Origin: Tubiluchus corallicola
Lineage: Eukaryota; Priapulida; Priapulimorpha; Priapulimorphida; Tubiluchidae
Direction: 5' to 3'
NCBI GenBank assembly: GCA_030141605.1
Contig: JAQGDQ010000343.1
Location: forward strand, 124,001-188,000
DNA length: 64,000 nucleotides
The stretch's first letter is position 1. Every line of letters begins with the position of its first letter. The translations under genes and the position numbers were made by a program. This document shows positions 61,733-63,936 of the stretch, piece by piece. A model generated the notes under the pieces. That model ran no database searches. It was not told the DNA's origin and was given only the letters and a program-made list of their open reading frames with translations.

Positions 61733-63936
61733 AATTTATTTGGAAATGCAAATACAATATCAAGAAACACAGAGAAAAATCGTTATTAATAATAATGGTT
61801 TAATTTTGATATGACAGCATGCATATAATAAGTGGCAAGAACCAGAAGTAAAACATTGTTGGATGCTTGCACCATTGTAAACACGTCCAAATGATAATTG
61901 AGAAAAAAAGAACAAAAAACTGAGGGTTTTAGGCAATTTAAAAAAAATTGTGCAAAGCAAGGATAGAAGTGACGGATAAAAGAATGTTCAAATGTTTTTA
62001 CATGGAGAACTCTTTGACAACCACTTTTGTTGCTTAAAGGACAAAAAAGAGAATTTTTGCAGAAGGTTGAAAAAATTGCCTTAGAATTTGTATCACTTAC
62101 ATGCCATCTTATTGCGCACAGAGGTTGTATTAGCAGTCAGCAGTAATGCTATATAAAATCCTGCCCTGACAGCTAGCGTGCAGCCATTTTAACGGTCGGT
62201 CGTTTGGGTAGGAAATTGAAGCAAGCGCAGATAACCGCATGCATGATTAAAGCACAAGAAAAGCACTTACATAAAGCTTAAAATTTTATACCACTTACAC
62301 GCTGCCTTTTTGCATGCAGGGCTTGTGTCGACAGTAACGCTTTATAAAACTTGTTAATTTAAACTCCCGCGATGACCGTTAGTGATTTTAATGGTAAGTC
62401 GTTTGAAGTAAGTTTAGATAACATTGCATGAAGTTCGAAAAAATAATCAGAGCATTCATAGCTCACTAAACAAATGCATTAATTACTTTTACTTTTCAAT
62501 AATAATATGTTACTAAAATCGTCCATAAGTCTGCAATTCTAGTTATTCACATATCCCGAATCCTGAATAAAATTGGCCATGTAAGCAGCTTTGTCAGAAG
62601 TCACTCGTCCATTTGCTAATCAAATTTAGTGTTGCCTAACTCTGTACTAATTAATTTTGATTAAAATACATTCTTTACTAACATTTGTTAAGAATGCTGT
62701 GATTTTCTTTTGCATTGCAGTTCTGCCTTGAAGGACATTGTGCAGAAACAACTGTATGTATTCTTGAAACATTCGTTCCTACGCTGGCCCCTAGACTACT
62801 CGTTTAGACTGGTAAGTTTCAAGTAGCTAAAATAACCTTTTTTCACAGTTTCGTTGTACACACGCTGTTGCTGTAGGTCAAAGGTCAAGTGTAGCGCAGC
62901 AACGCGTCTTAACTACAATTGTCACGTGTCTCACGTGTGCTCAAGTAACTTCAGTTGTTTCACGTGGACTTTACTTAATTATGCATTAGACTGTGCGTAG
63001 ACTGACACACGCTGTTGCTGTAGGTCAAAGGTCAAGTGTAGTGCAGCAACGCGTCTTAACTACAATTGTCACGTGTCTCACGTGTGCTCAAGTAACTTCA
63101 GTTGTTTCACGTGGACTTTACTTAATTATGCATTAGTCTATGCATAGACTGACACATGCTGTTGCTGTAGGTCAAAGGTCAAGTGTAGCGCAGCAACGCA
63201 TCTTAACTATAATTGTCACGTGTCTCATGTGTGCTCAAGTAACTTCAGTTGTTTCACGTGGACTGTACTTAATTATGCATTAGACTATGCGTAGAGTGAT
63301 TTACTAGCAGGACCTTGCTTGGGCGCATTTTTTGCTACATTAATTTATTCATTAATGTCGTCATTATTCATTAATTAAGTATTCATTAATTTATATGCTA
63401 CATGCCAACACCGTTCCACTTCAGTTTCCATGTCAATGACAACATCAGCATGTGGTTGTTTAATTGCATTTCTATTTGTAGTCATATAATTCATCTATAA
63501 ACGTCAGTTTTCCATATTGATAGCAATGTATTTTTATACAGTTCAGCAAGGCTGCAAAGCAGATTCAGCAGCAGCGCCTGTTTAATGTGAATCAGTGTGG
63601 CAGGACCAGAACCTGGTTCATTATCAATGTGAGGTGCTGAACCAGCAGGAGTGTCAGCCTCAACAGATGCCAGTGCCCGTAGCTGTTTATAGTGTGGCCC
63701 AAAAAAACTAGTGTTTAACGAGAAATTTTATGTAATAAGATGCAGTTTTAAACAAAAATTATTGCTTTGAAATTATGTAAGGCCTGAAAAATTGTCCTGT
63801 TCTCCTTTAATAATACAGTTTTTATATTTTTGTAGGTGTTGGAAACATGGTTAAGTTATATCCAACCCTGGAGGTACGTGTCCGGTGGCTCCCCCGCTCA
63901 TCGACAAACTGAAGAACGACACGTCGATAGAAAATG
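15177..63936 (+). CDS. SMPD4: SMPD4 (sphingomyelin phosphodiesterase 4, neutral SMase-3), spliced gene, 3' end outside window
   Basis: Eleven exons join in frame: 15177-15206, 44250-44333, 46271-46486, 47901-48003, 50128-50192, 50882-51048, 52604-52811, 53766-53855, 56430-56575, 62721-62811 and 63836-63936 (433 codons plus 2 nt). The product follows SMPD4 from its start to the [14 protein letters not shown] segment, about the N-terminal half of the family length. SMPD4 is a neutral sphingomyelinase anchored in the ER and nuclear envelope by C-terminal membrane segments, which are beyond the right edge here. Phases agree at every junction. The gene spans at least 49 kb, mainly because of its 29-kb first intron, which houses GPCR and sulfotransferase genes. 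The last donor appears to be GC rather than GT. Confidence 0.94.
15207..16095. other. start of SMPD4 intron 1, repeats only
   Basis: No coding sequence seen. At 15420-15500 short units of GAGTTCCTWTAWTAAAG repeat. At 15535-15547 lies AGGTCAAAGGTTA. Positions 15640-15815 are an inverted, diverged copy of the 147-bp repeat at 62861-63301. Confidence 0.6.
15640..15815 (-). repeat. inverted single copy of the 147-bp DR1 repeat
   Basis: Contains GCAAGATCCTGCTAGTAAAT, TTAAGTAAGGTCCACGTAAA and TGACCTTTGACCT (15793-15805), in the reverse-complement order of the tandem block in SMPD4 intron 10. Confidence 0.8.
16639..17287 (-). pseudogene. carbohydrate sulfotransferase pseudogene (unit I)
   Basis: A copy of the intact gene at 28503-29534. 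It keeps the start, the membrane anchor ([16 protein letters not shown]) and the C-terminal end. Lesions: a small insertion after the KISSS stretch shifts the frame. A 13-bp loss after ILYCNV destroys the 5'-PSB site ([10 protein letters not shown]). A deletion of about 400 bp removes the core, including the 3'-phosphate-binding motif. It cannot make an active PAPS-dependent sulfotransferase. Confidence 0.93.
18023..18976 (+). CDS. class A (rhodopsin-like) orphan GPCR, subtype A, copy A1
   Basis: A single-exon 317-residue receptor with seven hydrophobic helices: TM1 about 34-57 (ELSNLLVV, Asn48), TM2 68-89 (Asp76), TM3 100-127, TM4 143-165 (Trp154), TM5 183-209, TM6 232-257 and TM7 264-288. 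The TM3 end is DRF at 126-128 rather than DRY, followed by [11 protein letters not shown]7 has NPIIY. Cys102 and Cys174 can form the usual disulfide. TM6 reads CCFP, so the usual Trp of CWxP is absent. TM5 has no Pro. Loss of that Pro and the IAIKYPLRY segment recall MECA-type receptors (melanocortin/EDG/cannabinoid/adenosine), but the ligand is unknown. The short N terminus has one NHS glycosylation site. It is nested in SMPD4 intron 1, divergent from the ST pseudogene. Confidence 0.95.
   Translation: MESEPESWDGGPQWNGNHSEQHLVSNGWSNSARAFVYHAVAVVIELSNLLVVIALVKYKHLEEHKNWYICSLAIIDMLAGIQLHVITHRIWQWYGMVSKTECFLVLYIAAIFINASAITLLAVTIDRFIAIKYPLRYNCLMRRWLVQLIIIASWLYSFSVSALVYYQDNWEGPCNWENIVNRDVLLLFCIHHLIVAAVLLLINANIMCIARRHMRRIEPDAARSYKHNVKSAKMISLVVGTFILCCFPQSLINIISAYNRLYKIPPFIVDICTALMFSNSFMNPIIYSWKNKELRESFKKVLHWDRLKTFFRRSSHN
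20142..20327 (-). CDS. candidate exon of an unidentified gene
   Basis: An open stretch of about 61 codons on the minus strand lies between an acceptor CCTGCAG and a donor ACCAG|GTACGA. It reads [20 protein letters not shown], then [19 protein letters not shown]. The composition looks like a real protein and the region has higher GC than its surroundings. The open frame continues past the donor for about 40 codons, with a 27-bp internal duplication. I do not recognise the family. It may be another captured gene fragment. Confidence 0.35.
20804..21023 (-). repeat. LTR copy 2 of the retrotransposon (complete)
   Basis: In element sense it begins TGGCAGAAGTAAAGTCG and ends TTGTCGCAACA, with the usual TG...CA ends, 220 bp. 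Its first 158 bp are repeated at 21331-21488. Confidence 0.7.
21170..21334 (+). pseudogene. selenophosphate synthetase (SEPHS) N-terminal fragment
   Basis: 55 codons from an ATG end in [20 protein letters not shown] plus LKG. This matches the SEPHS N terminus ([22 protein letters not shown] in vertebrate SEPHS1). SEPHS makes selenophosphate for selenocysteine synthesis. The fragment stops just before the catalytic Cys/Sec-Lys motif. The sequence upstream of the ATG (from about 21032) would be its 5' UTR. After GGA at 21334 the frame runs into LTR sequence and stops at once. It is antisense to the retrotransposon and enclosed by LTR copies, so I read it as a captured fragment rather than a working gene. 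Confidence 0.82.
21331..21488 (-). repeat. LTR copy 1 (3'-truncated)
   Basis: Nearly identical to the first 158 bp of the LTR at 20804-21023, starting TGGCAGAAGTAAAGTCG. It follows a purine-rich AAAAGTGAAA tract, as expected for the start of a 3' LTR. It breaks off at GAAAACTCCTT, where the SEPHS fragment begins. Confidence 0.75.
21566..23622 (-). mobile_element. Gmr1-like Ty3/gypsy retrotransposon remnant (gag-PR-IN-RT-RH order)
   Basis: The longest open frame is 648 codons from 23512; gag homology continues in frame upstream to about 23622 ([11 protein letters not shown]). Order of domains: end of gag; CCHC knuckle [14 protein letters not shown] (about 86-99); aspartic protease GDTGACTS (about 167); integrase zinc-binding region with [10 protein letters not shown] and YTWP (about 415-440); reverse-transcriptase end [19 protein letters not shown]; RNase H with [15 protein letters not shown] and ending ADALSRL and a stop. 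Integrase before RT and RNase H as the last domain is the order of Gmr1-like elements, not of ordinary gypsy. The integrase core and most of RT are deleted without breaking the frame. The 5' LTR and the gag start are missing. It cannot transpose on its own. Confidence 0.85.
24093..25046 (+). CDS. class A orphan GPCR, subtype A, copy A2
   Basis: An intact 317-residue single-exon receptor, very similar to A1 from the first residue ([11 protein letters not shown]) to the C terminus (FFRRNSQN). DRF, CCFP, NPIIYSW and both disulfide cysteines are kept. Most differences from A1 lie in the N terminus, TM3 start ([11 protein letters not shown]), TM5 and TM6-TM7 loop. The start is chosen by alignment with A1 and by the shared 5' flank GTAGGAAAATAAT. 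Ligand unknown. Confidence 0.95.
   Translation: MESDPESWDRWSQWNGNHSEQHLVSNGLYNSARAFVYHTVAVLTELSNLLVVIALMKYKHLEEHKNWYICSLAIIDMLAGIHLHVVAHRIWQWNGMVSKTECLLVYYIAAIFINTSAITLLAVTIDRFIAIKYPLRYDSLMRRWLVQLIIIASWLYSFSVSALVYYQDNWEGQCIWENIINQDVLLLFSIQQLIIATVLLLINANIMCIARRHMRRIEPDASRSYKHIVKSAKMISLVVGTFMFCCFPQIFINIIVACNRLYKIPPLIVHICNALLFSNSFMNPIIYSWKNKELRESFKKVLHWDRLKAFFRRNSQN
26455..27387 (+). CDS. class A orphan GPCR, subtype B, copy B3, with TM5 deletion
   Basis: 310 residues from the Met at 26455, which aligns with the start of B5 (MESDADSCD vs MESEADSCD). An in-frame Met 14 codons upstream (26413) is less likely. It differs from its paralogues by an in-frame loss of 7 residues (LLLINAN in the others) at the cytoplasmic end of TM5, near 27047. 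DRF, CCFP and NPIIYSW are intact. TM5 is shortened by about two helical turns, so folding or G-protein coupling may be impaired. The open frame otherwise has no lesion. Confidence 0.9.
   Translation: MESDADSCDLWCQWKRNDTEMTSISNGWPRLRSIAIYHTTAVLIELSNLLVVVALVKYKHLEEHKNWYICNLAVADMLTGVFLHVLTYAVWQQKSKISHSECLLLYHFSSAFLYVSATMLLAVTIDRFIAIKYPLRYNHLMKRWLVQLIIIASWLYSFSVSALVYHQDNWEGQCIWENIVNQDVLLLFSIHHLIIATVIMCIARRHMCRIEPDAARSYKHIVKSAKMISLVVGTFMFCCFPQIFINIIFAYNRLYKIPPFILDICTALIFSNSFMNPIIYSWKNKELWESFKKVLHWDRLKTFFRRNSHN
28503..29534 (-). CDS. carbohydrate sulfotransferase, HNK-1ST/CHST8-14 type (Sulfotransfer_2)
   Basis: A 343-residue type II membrane protein: short cytoplasmic N terminus, anchor about 11-31 ([19 protein letters not shown]), then a luminal catalytic domain. 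The 5'-phosphosulfate binding site is [12 protein letters not shown] (121-132). The 3'-phosphate binding site is [16 protein letters not shown] (183-198). The family blocks [12 protein letters not shown] and [13 protein letters not shown] follow. This family transfers sulfate from PAPS to GalNAc or glucuronate residues on Golgi glycans. The acceptor here cannot be told. There are several NxS/T sites. It is intronless, diverges from GPCR A4 with about 850 bp between starts, and lies antisense inside SMPD4 intron 1. Confidence 0.95.
   Translation of the reverse strand: MHHGDSNEPKKLLLALFLLFTFLASSFIFQQFPSVVRQEHVYGILNGSITKHSHLRRLQVRLPEISIGEFKISSSTQEYENRHLRVSQICERKYGNNPPELTKHNKEHMIVNHRRKILYCNVPKVATTNWKRIMEFLLHQKAYQLFENVPRKGIHTYVLPNLSFYSAETQENILSTYFKFVFVRHPFDRLASAYRDKFQSFEDVEFHKSYGRAMIKHYRKNATRSSLESGSDTKFSEFVKYVVDPDAVVGNEHWDSYVDLCNPCRTNYSFIGKYETLERDASFIINKLNLSSSIHFPSKNESLKEHERQSTTKYLKYFSDIPKRNIKLLHKRYRMDFDLFEYS
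30382..31319 (+). pseudogene. GPCR subtype A pseudogene, copy A4
   Basis: Aligns with A1 and A2 along its whole length but has two lesions. A 16-bp deletion at about 30553 after GTGAAGTAC (between short ACAAG-like repeats) shifts the frame in the first intracellular loop. The Trp codon of NPIIYSW is TGA at 31230-31232. The two open pieces are 30382-30600 and 30579-31232. Apart from these, the sequence is as conserved as its intact paralogues, so inactivation is recent. Confidence 0.94.
32925..33878 (+). CDS. class A orphan GPCR, subtype B, copy B5
   Basis: 317 residues, intact, with all seven helices including the LLLINAN end of TM5 that B3 lacks. Subtype B is marked by [20 protein letters not shown], by [14 protein letters not shown] in TM2, and by its own 5' flank (CACATCTATTCTCAGTAATT before the ATG). 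TM3 ends [17 protein letters not shown]. Cys residues of TM3 and ECL2 are kept. TM6 has CCFP, TM7 NPIIYSW. Ligand unknown. Confidence 0.95.
   Translation: MESEADSCDPWCQWKRNDTEMISISNGWPRLPSIAIFHTTAVLIELSNLLVVVALVKYKHLEEHKNWYICNLAVADMLTGVFLHLVTHRIWQWSGRVSKTECLLLCYFSAVFVNASEATLLAVTLDRFIAIKYPLRYNHLMRRCLVQLFIIASWLYSFSASVLVYHHDNWEGPCIVTYVISQDLLLLFSTQQLIIATVLLLINANIMCIARRRMCRIEPDAARSYKHIVKSAKMISLVVGTFIFCCFPLNVINIITAYNRLYKIPPFIVDICTALMFSNSFMNPIIYSWKNKELRESFKKVLHWDRLKAFFRRNSHN
34051..35029. other. SMPD4 intron 1, nothing recognised
   Basis: AT-rich sequence after the end of duplicon unit III. The ORF at 34045-34251 has no visible family signature. Confidence 0.5.
35030..35915 (+). repeat. 32-bp minisatellite, about 28 copies
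   Basis: The unit is TCTACTGTACATGCACAGGC followed by AATCATACCAAG. Variants replace TGTACATG with TGAAAATG or TGCACATG. Because 32 is not a multiple of 3 and the unit lacks stops, long repetitive ORFs appear. They are not genes. Confidence 0.96.
36253..36322 (+). repeat. degenerate 5S-rRNA-like SINE head
   Basis: CAGTTAAGCAATGCTAAGTC, then GAATTGATGGGTGACCAGCT and GTTCTAGGC, align in order with the 3' half of 5S rRNA. A 5S-headed retroposon remnant is the best reading. The following ~90 bp may be its body. Confidence 0.6.
36860..37300 (+). mobile_element. family B MITE copy (diverged)
   Basis: Aligns with 38880-39300: GAAACTTGTGTAATTAGAAA, CAACTTACCATCAAAATGGC, then a CGCAAGCTCTGTGTGCAATA end box. 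Terminal TTAA ends are not clear. Confidence 0.65.
38134..38689. mobile_element. family A MITE, copy 2
   Basis: Ends TTAAAGGAAAACCGGATGAT and CGTCCGATCTTCCTTTAA. Same orientation as copy 1. Its right-hand TTAA (38686-38689) is also the left TTAA of a family B element. Confidence 0.88.
38686..39330. mobile_element. family B MITE, 645 bp
   Basis: Ends TTAAAGGACAAGAAAA and TTTTCTTGTGCTTTAA. The interior has the AAAATGGCTGCGCCTAACGG box. It abuts family A copy 2 at a shared TTAA. Confidence 0.85.
39331..41772. other. SMPD4 intron 1, mostly unannotated
   Basis: No coding exon seen. 39861-40030 repeats the 8374-8590 sequence. The rest is AT-rich and unassigned. Confidence 0.5.
39861..40030. repeat. 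dispersed repeat, second copy of 8374-8590
   Basis: Shares ATACAAATGTAAATGTGTTG and CAGGGCTTGTTAGATTGTCC with the copy in API5 intron 4, in the same orientation. Confidence 0.7.
41773..41840 (+). repeat. tRNA-like SINE head
   Basis: TGGCTTAATGG matches a pol III A box and GGTTCAAATCT a B box, at tRNA spacing. The clover-leaf is poor and a 155-bp body follows, so this looks like a tRNA-derived SINE rather than a tRNA gene. Confidence 0.5.
41816..42125 (+). repeat. 155-bp direct duplication
   Basis: Two near-identical copies, each from TCTGGTTCAAATCTAGGCTG to the ATATCGTAATTTCAA end. Only the first follows a complete tRNA-like head. Confidence 0.9.
42126..43674. other. SMPD4 intron 1, nothing recognised
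   Basis: No exon identified. A CG-containing patch at 43270-43480 (CGCGCGAGACAG, GCCGCACGCGGAAT, with GTATGCAAC and GTTGCATAC inverted) stands out from the AT-rich surroundings and may be a small transposon. Confidence 0.4.
43675..44224. mobile_element. family A MITE, copy 3 (inverted)
   Basis: Ends TTAAAGGAAAACCGGATGAC and TATAGTTTTCCTTTAA. Its interior runs opposite to copies 1 and 2. It stops 25 bp before SMPD4 exon 2, so the acceptor region is largely element-flanking DNA. Confidence 0.88.
44250..44333 (+). CDS. SMPD4: SMPD4 exon 2
   Basis: 28 codons with [14 protein letters not shown], matching the AQQCQDLVKVIED stretch of the family. Acceptor TATTTTAG and donor AAG|GTAATT. Confidence 0.88.
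44453..44584. repeat. palindrome with about 50-bp arms
   Basis: GTCTAAACAATGT...GACATTAATAGGCTTTGATG on the left and CATCAAAACCTATTAATGTT...ACATTGTTTAGAC on the right can form a long hairpin with a roughly 30-nt loop. In SMPD4 intron 2. It may be a small MITE. Confidence 0.85.
44660..45335 (-). mobile_element. family B-type repeat with internal duplications
   Basis: A roughly 100-bp block (AAAACGCAAGAAAACGCGCT... CTTATTGCATACAG) occurs twice. A family B-like interior follows. A 35-bp unit (TTTGTGGTATACTTTAAAAG, then a TGCCTTTTCTTCCCC end) is repeated four times at 45186-45325. Confidence 0.65.
46271..46486 (+). CDS. SMPD4: SMPD4 exon 3
   Basis: 72 codons starting [20 protein letters not shown], then [14 protein letters not shown], clear family blocks. 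Acceptor TTTTTCAG and donor CCT|GTATGT. Confidence 0.95.
46533..46830 (+). repeat. 99-bp tandem repeat, 3 copies
   Basis: The unit begins TAGGTGACCATGGCAGCTAG and contains GTCCATCAGATCTCCAGTGG. It starts about 45 bp after SMPD4 exon 3. Confidence 0.93.
47575..47755 (+). repeat. (TTATG)n microsatellite, about 36 copies
   Basis: An uninterrupted pentanucleotide array followed by a TTATA tail. The MLCYV-repeat ORFs are a by-product. SMPD4 intron 3. Confidence 0.98.
47901..48003 (+). CDS. SMPD4: SMPD4 exon 4
   Basis: Encodes [19 protein letters not shown], then LVEFVLL. It ends in phase 1 at TTA|GTATCC. The acceptor is GTTTAG. Phase 1 is what exon 5 needs to make the Asn of LLNAFEFYMF. Confidence 0.88.
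48150..49265 (+). repeat. 35-bp minisatellite, about 31 copies
   Basis: The unit is GGTGGACCCAGGAAAAAAGC followed by TCCTTTAGAAAAACG, with variants GATCC, CACC or GCGCC at the GCTCC position. The plus strand is strongly purine-rich. SMPD4 intron 4. The [17 protein letters not shown] ORFs on either strand are artefacts. Confidence 0.97.
49266..50127. other. SMPD4 intron 4, nothing recognised
   Basis: AT-rich, no coding sequence or clear repeat ends. Confidence 0.5.
50128..50192 (+). CDS. SMPD4: SMPD4 exon 5
   Basis: Encodes [20 protein letters not shown] and a final Met, aligned with NPFEYYIFFFALSLITQK. Acceptor CTTGTAG and donor ATG|GTAAGT. A nearby upstream AG (TCTTTAG) would give phase 0 and fit exon 4 less well. 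Confidence 0.87.
50882..51048 (+). CDS. SMPD4: SMPD4 exon 6
   Basis: Encodes [18 protein letters not shown] and [15 protein letters not shown], equal to the DCAYFILVDRYLSWFLP region. Acceptor GCGTTAG and donor CAT|GTAAGT, phase 2. This exon is noticeably richer in GC than its introns. Confidence 0.93.
51091..51674. mobile_element. family C MITE, copy 2 (inverted)
   Basis: Ends TTAACGTTTCACTACG and GTAGTGAAAGGGTTAA in TTAA. The interior matches 1018-1627 in reverse, including CACTTAGTGCTGATC and GTGCATTCCATATACTATAC (as complement). It lies just after SMPD4 exon 6. Confidence 0.8.
51881..52330 (+). repeat. 140-bp higher-order repeat of ACC/ACT triplets, about 3 copies
   Basis: ACTACCATTACCACTACCAC recurs at 51881, 52021, 52161 and 52301, exactly 140 bp apart, within an ACN-triplet tract that begins near 51800. 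SMPD4 intron 6. Confidence 0.92.
52604..52811 (+). CDS. SMPD4: SMPD4 exon 7
   Basis: Covers the variable Ser/Pro-rich linker and ends in [12 protein letters not shown], the conserved EIWRSETLLQ site. Donor AGG|GTAAGT, phase 0. Confidence 0.93.
53063..53525. mobile_element. family B-end MITE, 463 bp
   Basis: Perfect inverted ends TTAAAGGACAAGAAAA and TTTTCTTGTCCTTTAA. The interior differs from other family B members and has CGTGCTCAGAACTCACTGCG, so it is a subfamily. SMPD4 intron 7. Confidence 0.83.
53766..53855 (+). CDS. SMPD4: SMPD4 exon 8
   Basis: 30 codons starting [14 protein letters not shown], matching VFVEMWLHHYSLEM. Acceptor TCTGCAG and donor TAC|GTATGT. Confidence 0.94.
53922..54371. 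mobile_element. pogo-like MITE with TA target site
   Basis: Left end CAGCCAACCTCGGGTATAAG and right end TATCCGAGGTTGGCTG, flanked by TA on both sides, with repeated CTTATAAGGGAC-type sub-terminal boxes. No transposase. SMPD4 intron 8. Confidence 0.85.
54988..55181 (-). pseudogene. orphan alkaline-phosphatase exon, antisense in SMPD4 intron 8
   Basis: Minus-strand open stretch reading [20 protein letters not shown], then [20 protein letters not shown] and PRGNPIFG. This equals the RIDHGHHEGKA... [20 protein letters not shown] region of animal alkaline phosphatases, which hydrolyse phosphate monoesters at a two-zinc site. The metal-ligand residues Asp and last His of IDDGHH and the Asp-His of TADHSH are kept. 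The first His of IDHGHH is Asp here. An acceptor (TTACAG) and donor-like GTGTAA/GTAACA flank it. No other exon of the enzyme was found nearby, so it is either a duplicated orphan exon or one exon of a nested gene I cannot complete. Confidence 0.82.
55736..56379. mobile_element. family B MITE, 644 bp, next to SMPD4 exon 9
   Basis: Ends TTAAAGGATAAGAAA and TTTTCTCGTGCTTTAA. The interior matches 38686-39330 throughout. It ends 50 bp before exon 9. Confidence 0.85.
56430..56575 (+). CDS. SMPD4: SMPD4 exon 9
   Basis: Encodes [20 protein letters not shown], then HYFNN, then NWMEFKR. This matches the VVRLLLKHLHAF and EEFKR blocks. The donor AAACG|GTCGGT gives phase 2, required to continue into exon 10. 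A second GT four bases on is out of phase. Confidence 0.94.
56945..56950 (-). terminator. polyadenylation signal of the Gly-rich protein gene
   Basis: AATAAA on the minus strand about 160 bp after the stop codon. Confidence 0.6.
57112..58170 (-). CDS. secreted Gly/Ser/Arg-rich protein (unidentified), nested antisense in SMPD4 intron 9
   Basis: 352 residues. Residues 1-16 ([16 protein letters not shown]) form a signal peptide. Residues about 20-200 are Gly-rich with repeating motifs such as [12 protein letters not shown] and [12 protein letters not shown] non-repetitive segment follows at about 200-245 ([20 protein letters not shown]). The tail is Ser/Thr/Gln-rich with [19 protein letters not shown]. 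It resembles structural extracellular matrix, mucus or cuticle proteins in composition, but I recognise no family. A noncoding first exon with a TATA box lies upstream and a polyA signal downstream, which supports a real gene rather than a low-complexity ORF. A splice acceptor (TTTCAG, exon start 58176) lies just before the ATG. Confidence 0.82.
   Translation of the reverse strand: MLRGVVLLCCAVGVLSEALGEGGILGVRGTSGSRTFQSTSYGGSGRGYAGDGLGYASRFGSRVGRGGGGVIVTRTSGRGSGAFVGTGSGLGGFVGTGRGSLGGGDVIITRTSRRGSSGFVGTGRGSLGGRAGITLTGTGRGGSAGFGSRGGSTVVLTGSRGGGRFVSGVDPLAIRTSGSGSRGFVSGARSGGFSFGGTGPISIEGFSNIDSRAFGIDPFGHLYISVDAFDFNGWRNQAAALAPRGAINAGQAEQVVIGSKYSSGYARQTESSSSDRTGSGSGEAGIELSATRSATQDATQTYTQTASGEGNTEQGAGYGYERTPNIGFQVVNVDSLPVHSGPRSSLPLSART
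58277..58819. mobile_element. family A MITE, copy 4 (inverted)
   Basis: Ends TTAAAGGAAAACCGGACGAT and ATCGTCCGGTTTTCCTTTAA... within TTAA are almost perfect inverted repeats. The best preserved copy. It lies in the intron of the Gly-rich protein gene. Confidence 0.92.
58945..59325 (+). repeat. 41-bp tandem repeat, about 9 copies
   Basis: Unit AGTTGTCAAGCCGTTCACAC followed by GTTGCAACAAGTTGCTAGAGA. It shares the GTTCACAC word with the 60-bp array at 5868. Confidence 0.95.
59525..59562 (+). repeat. AT-rich microsatellite
   Basis: ATATACATACATATATATAT tract, dinucleotide in character. Confidence 0.85.
59703..59760 (-). other. 5' UTR exon of the Gly-rich secreted protein gene
   Basis: Ends TTAGAG|GTAAGT at 59703, a strong donor. 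The transcription start is estimated about 25-30 bp after the TATA box. The 1.5-kb intron holds a family A MITE and a 41-bp tandem repeat. Confidence 0.6.
59784..59792 (-). promoter_or_regulatory. TATA box of the Gly-rich protein gene
   Basis: TATAAATAG on the minus strand, in GGCAAAGGTATAAATAGTTC, is followed by a GC-rich CCGCGGG stretch and a noncoding exon with a good donor. Confidence 0.7.
60469..60984 (+). repeat. 172-bp tandem repeat, 3 copies
   Basis: Copies start at 60469, 60641 and 60813 with ATTTATCCAGAATTACAAAT. Each holds CCGACCTAGGTTAGTTCAG or a close variant. SMPD4 intron 9. Confidence 0.94.
61208..61735 (+). repeat. compound trinucleotide microsatellite (AGT/GGT/CGT/AGC)
   Basis: About 530 bp of NGT/NGC triplets, with pure (AGT), (CGT) and (AGC) blocks. 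It generates poly-Val, poly-Thr and poly-Leu ORFs on both strands that are not genes. Confidence 0.98.
62034..62545. mobile_element. family B composite (two partial copies)
   Basis: A left part starts TTAAAGGACAAAAAAGAG and shares the CTTATTGCGCACAGAGGTTG and CAGCCATTTTAACGG boxes with 4945-5240. At 62247 a second TTAAAGCACAAGAAAAGC end begins another copy. SMPD4 intron 9, ending about 180 bp before exon 10. Confidence 0.7.
62721..62811 (+). CDS. SMPD4: SMPD4 exon 10
   Basis: Encodes [19 protein letters not shown] and [11 protein letters not shown], equal to [22 protein letters not shown]. Acceptor ATTGCAG and donor CTG|GTAAGT. Confidence 0.94.
62861..63301 (+). repeat. 147-bp tandem repeat, 3 copies, each with a DR1 motif
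   Basis: Copies start at 62861, 63008 and 63155 with CACGCTGTTGCTGTAGGTCA or a one-base variant. Each carries AGGTCAAAGGTCA and several CACGTG sites. SMPD4 intron 10. Confidence 0.95.
62875..62887 (+). promoter_or_regulatory. perfect DR1 nuclear-receptor half-site pair (first of three)
   Basis: AGGTCA-A-AGGTCA is the consensus bound by HNF4/RXR/COUP-type nuclear receptors. The same 13 bp recurs at 63022-63034 and 63169-63181, and inverted at 15793-15805. Binding in this organism is not shown. Confidence 0.5.
63836..63936 (+). CDS. SMPD4: SMPD4 exon 11 (last one in window)
   Basis: Encodes [18 protein letters not shown] and ends near HVDRKW. The family Trp codon is split if the donor is ATG|GCAAGT, a GC-AG type donor. 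No GT at this point gives a matching phase. The next exon is outside the window. Confidence 0.9.

Noticed and set aside
61132..61789. Long poly-Thr, poly-Val and poly-Leu/Arg ORFs on both strands
   Set aside because: They are six-frame readings of a compound trinucleotide microsatellite without stops.
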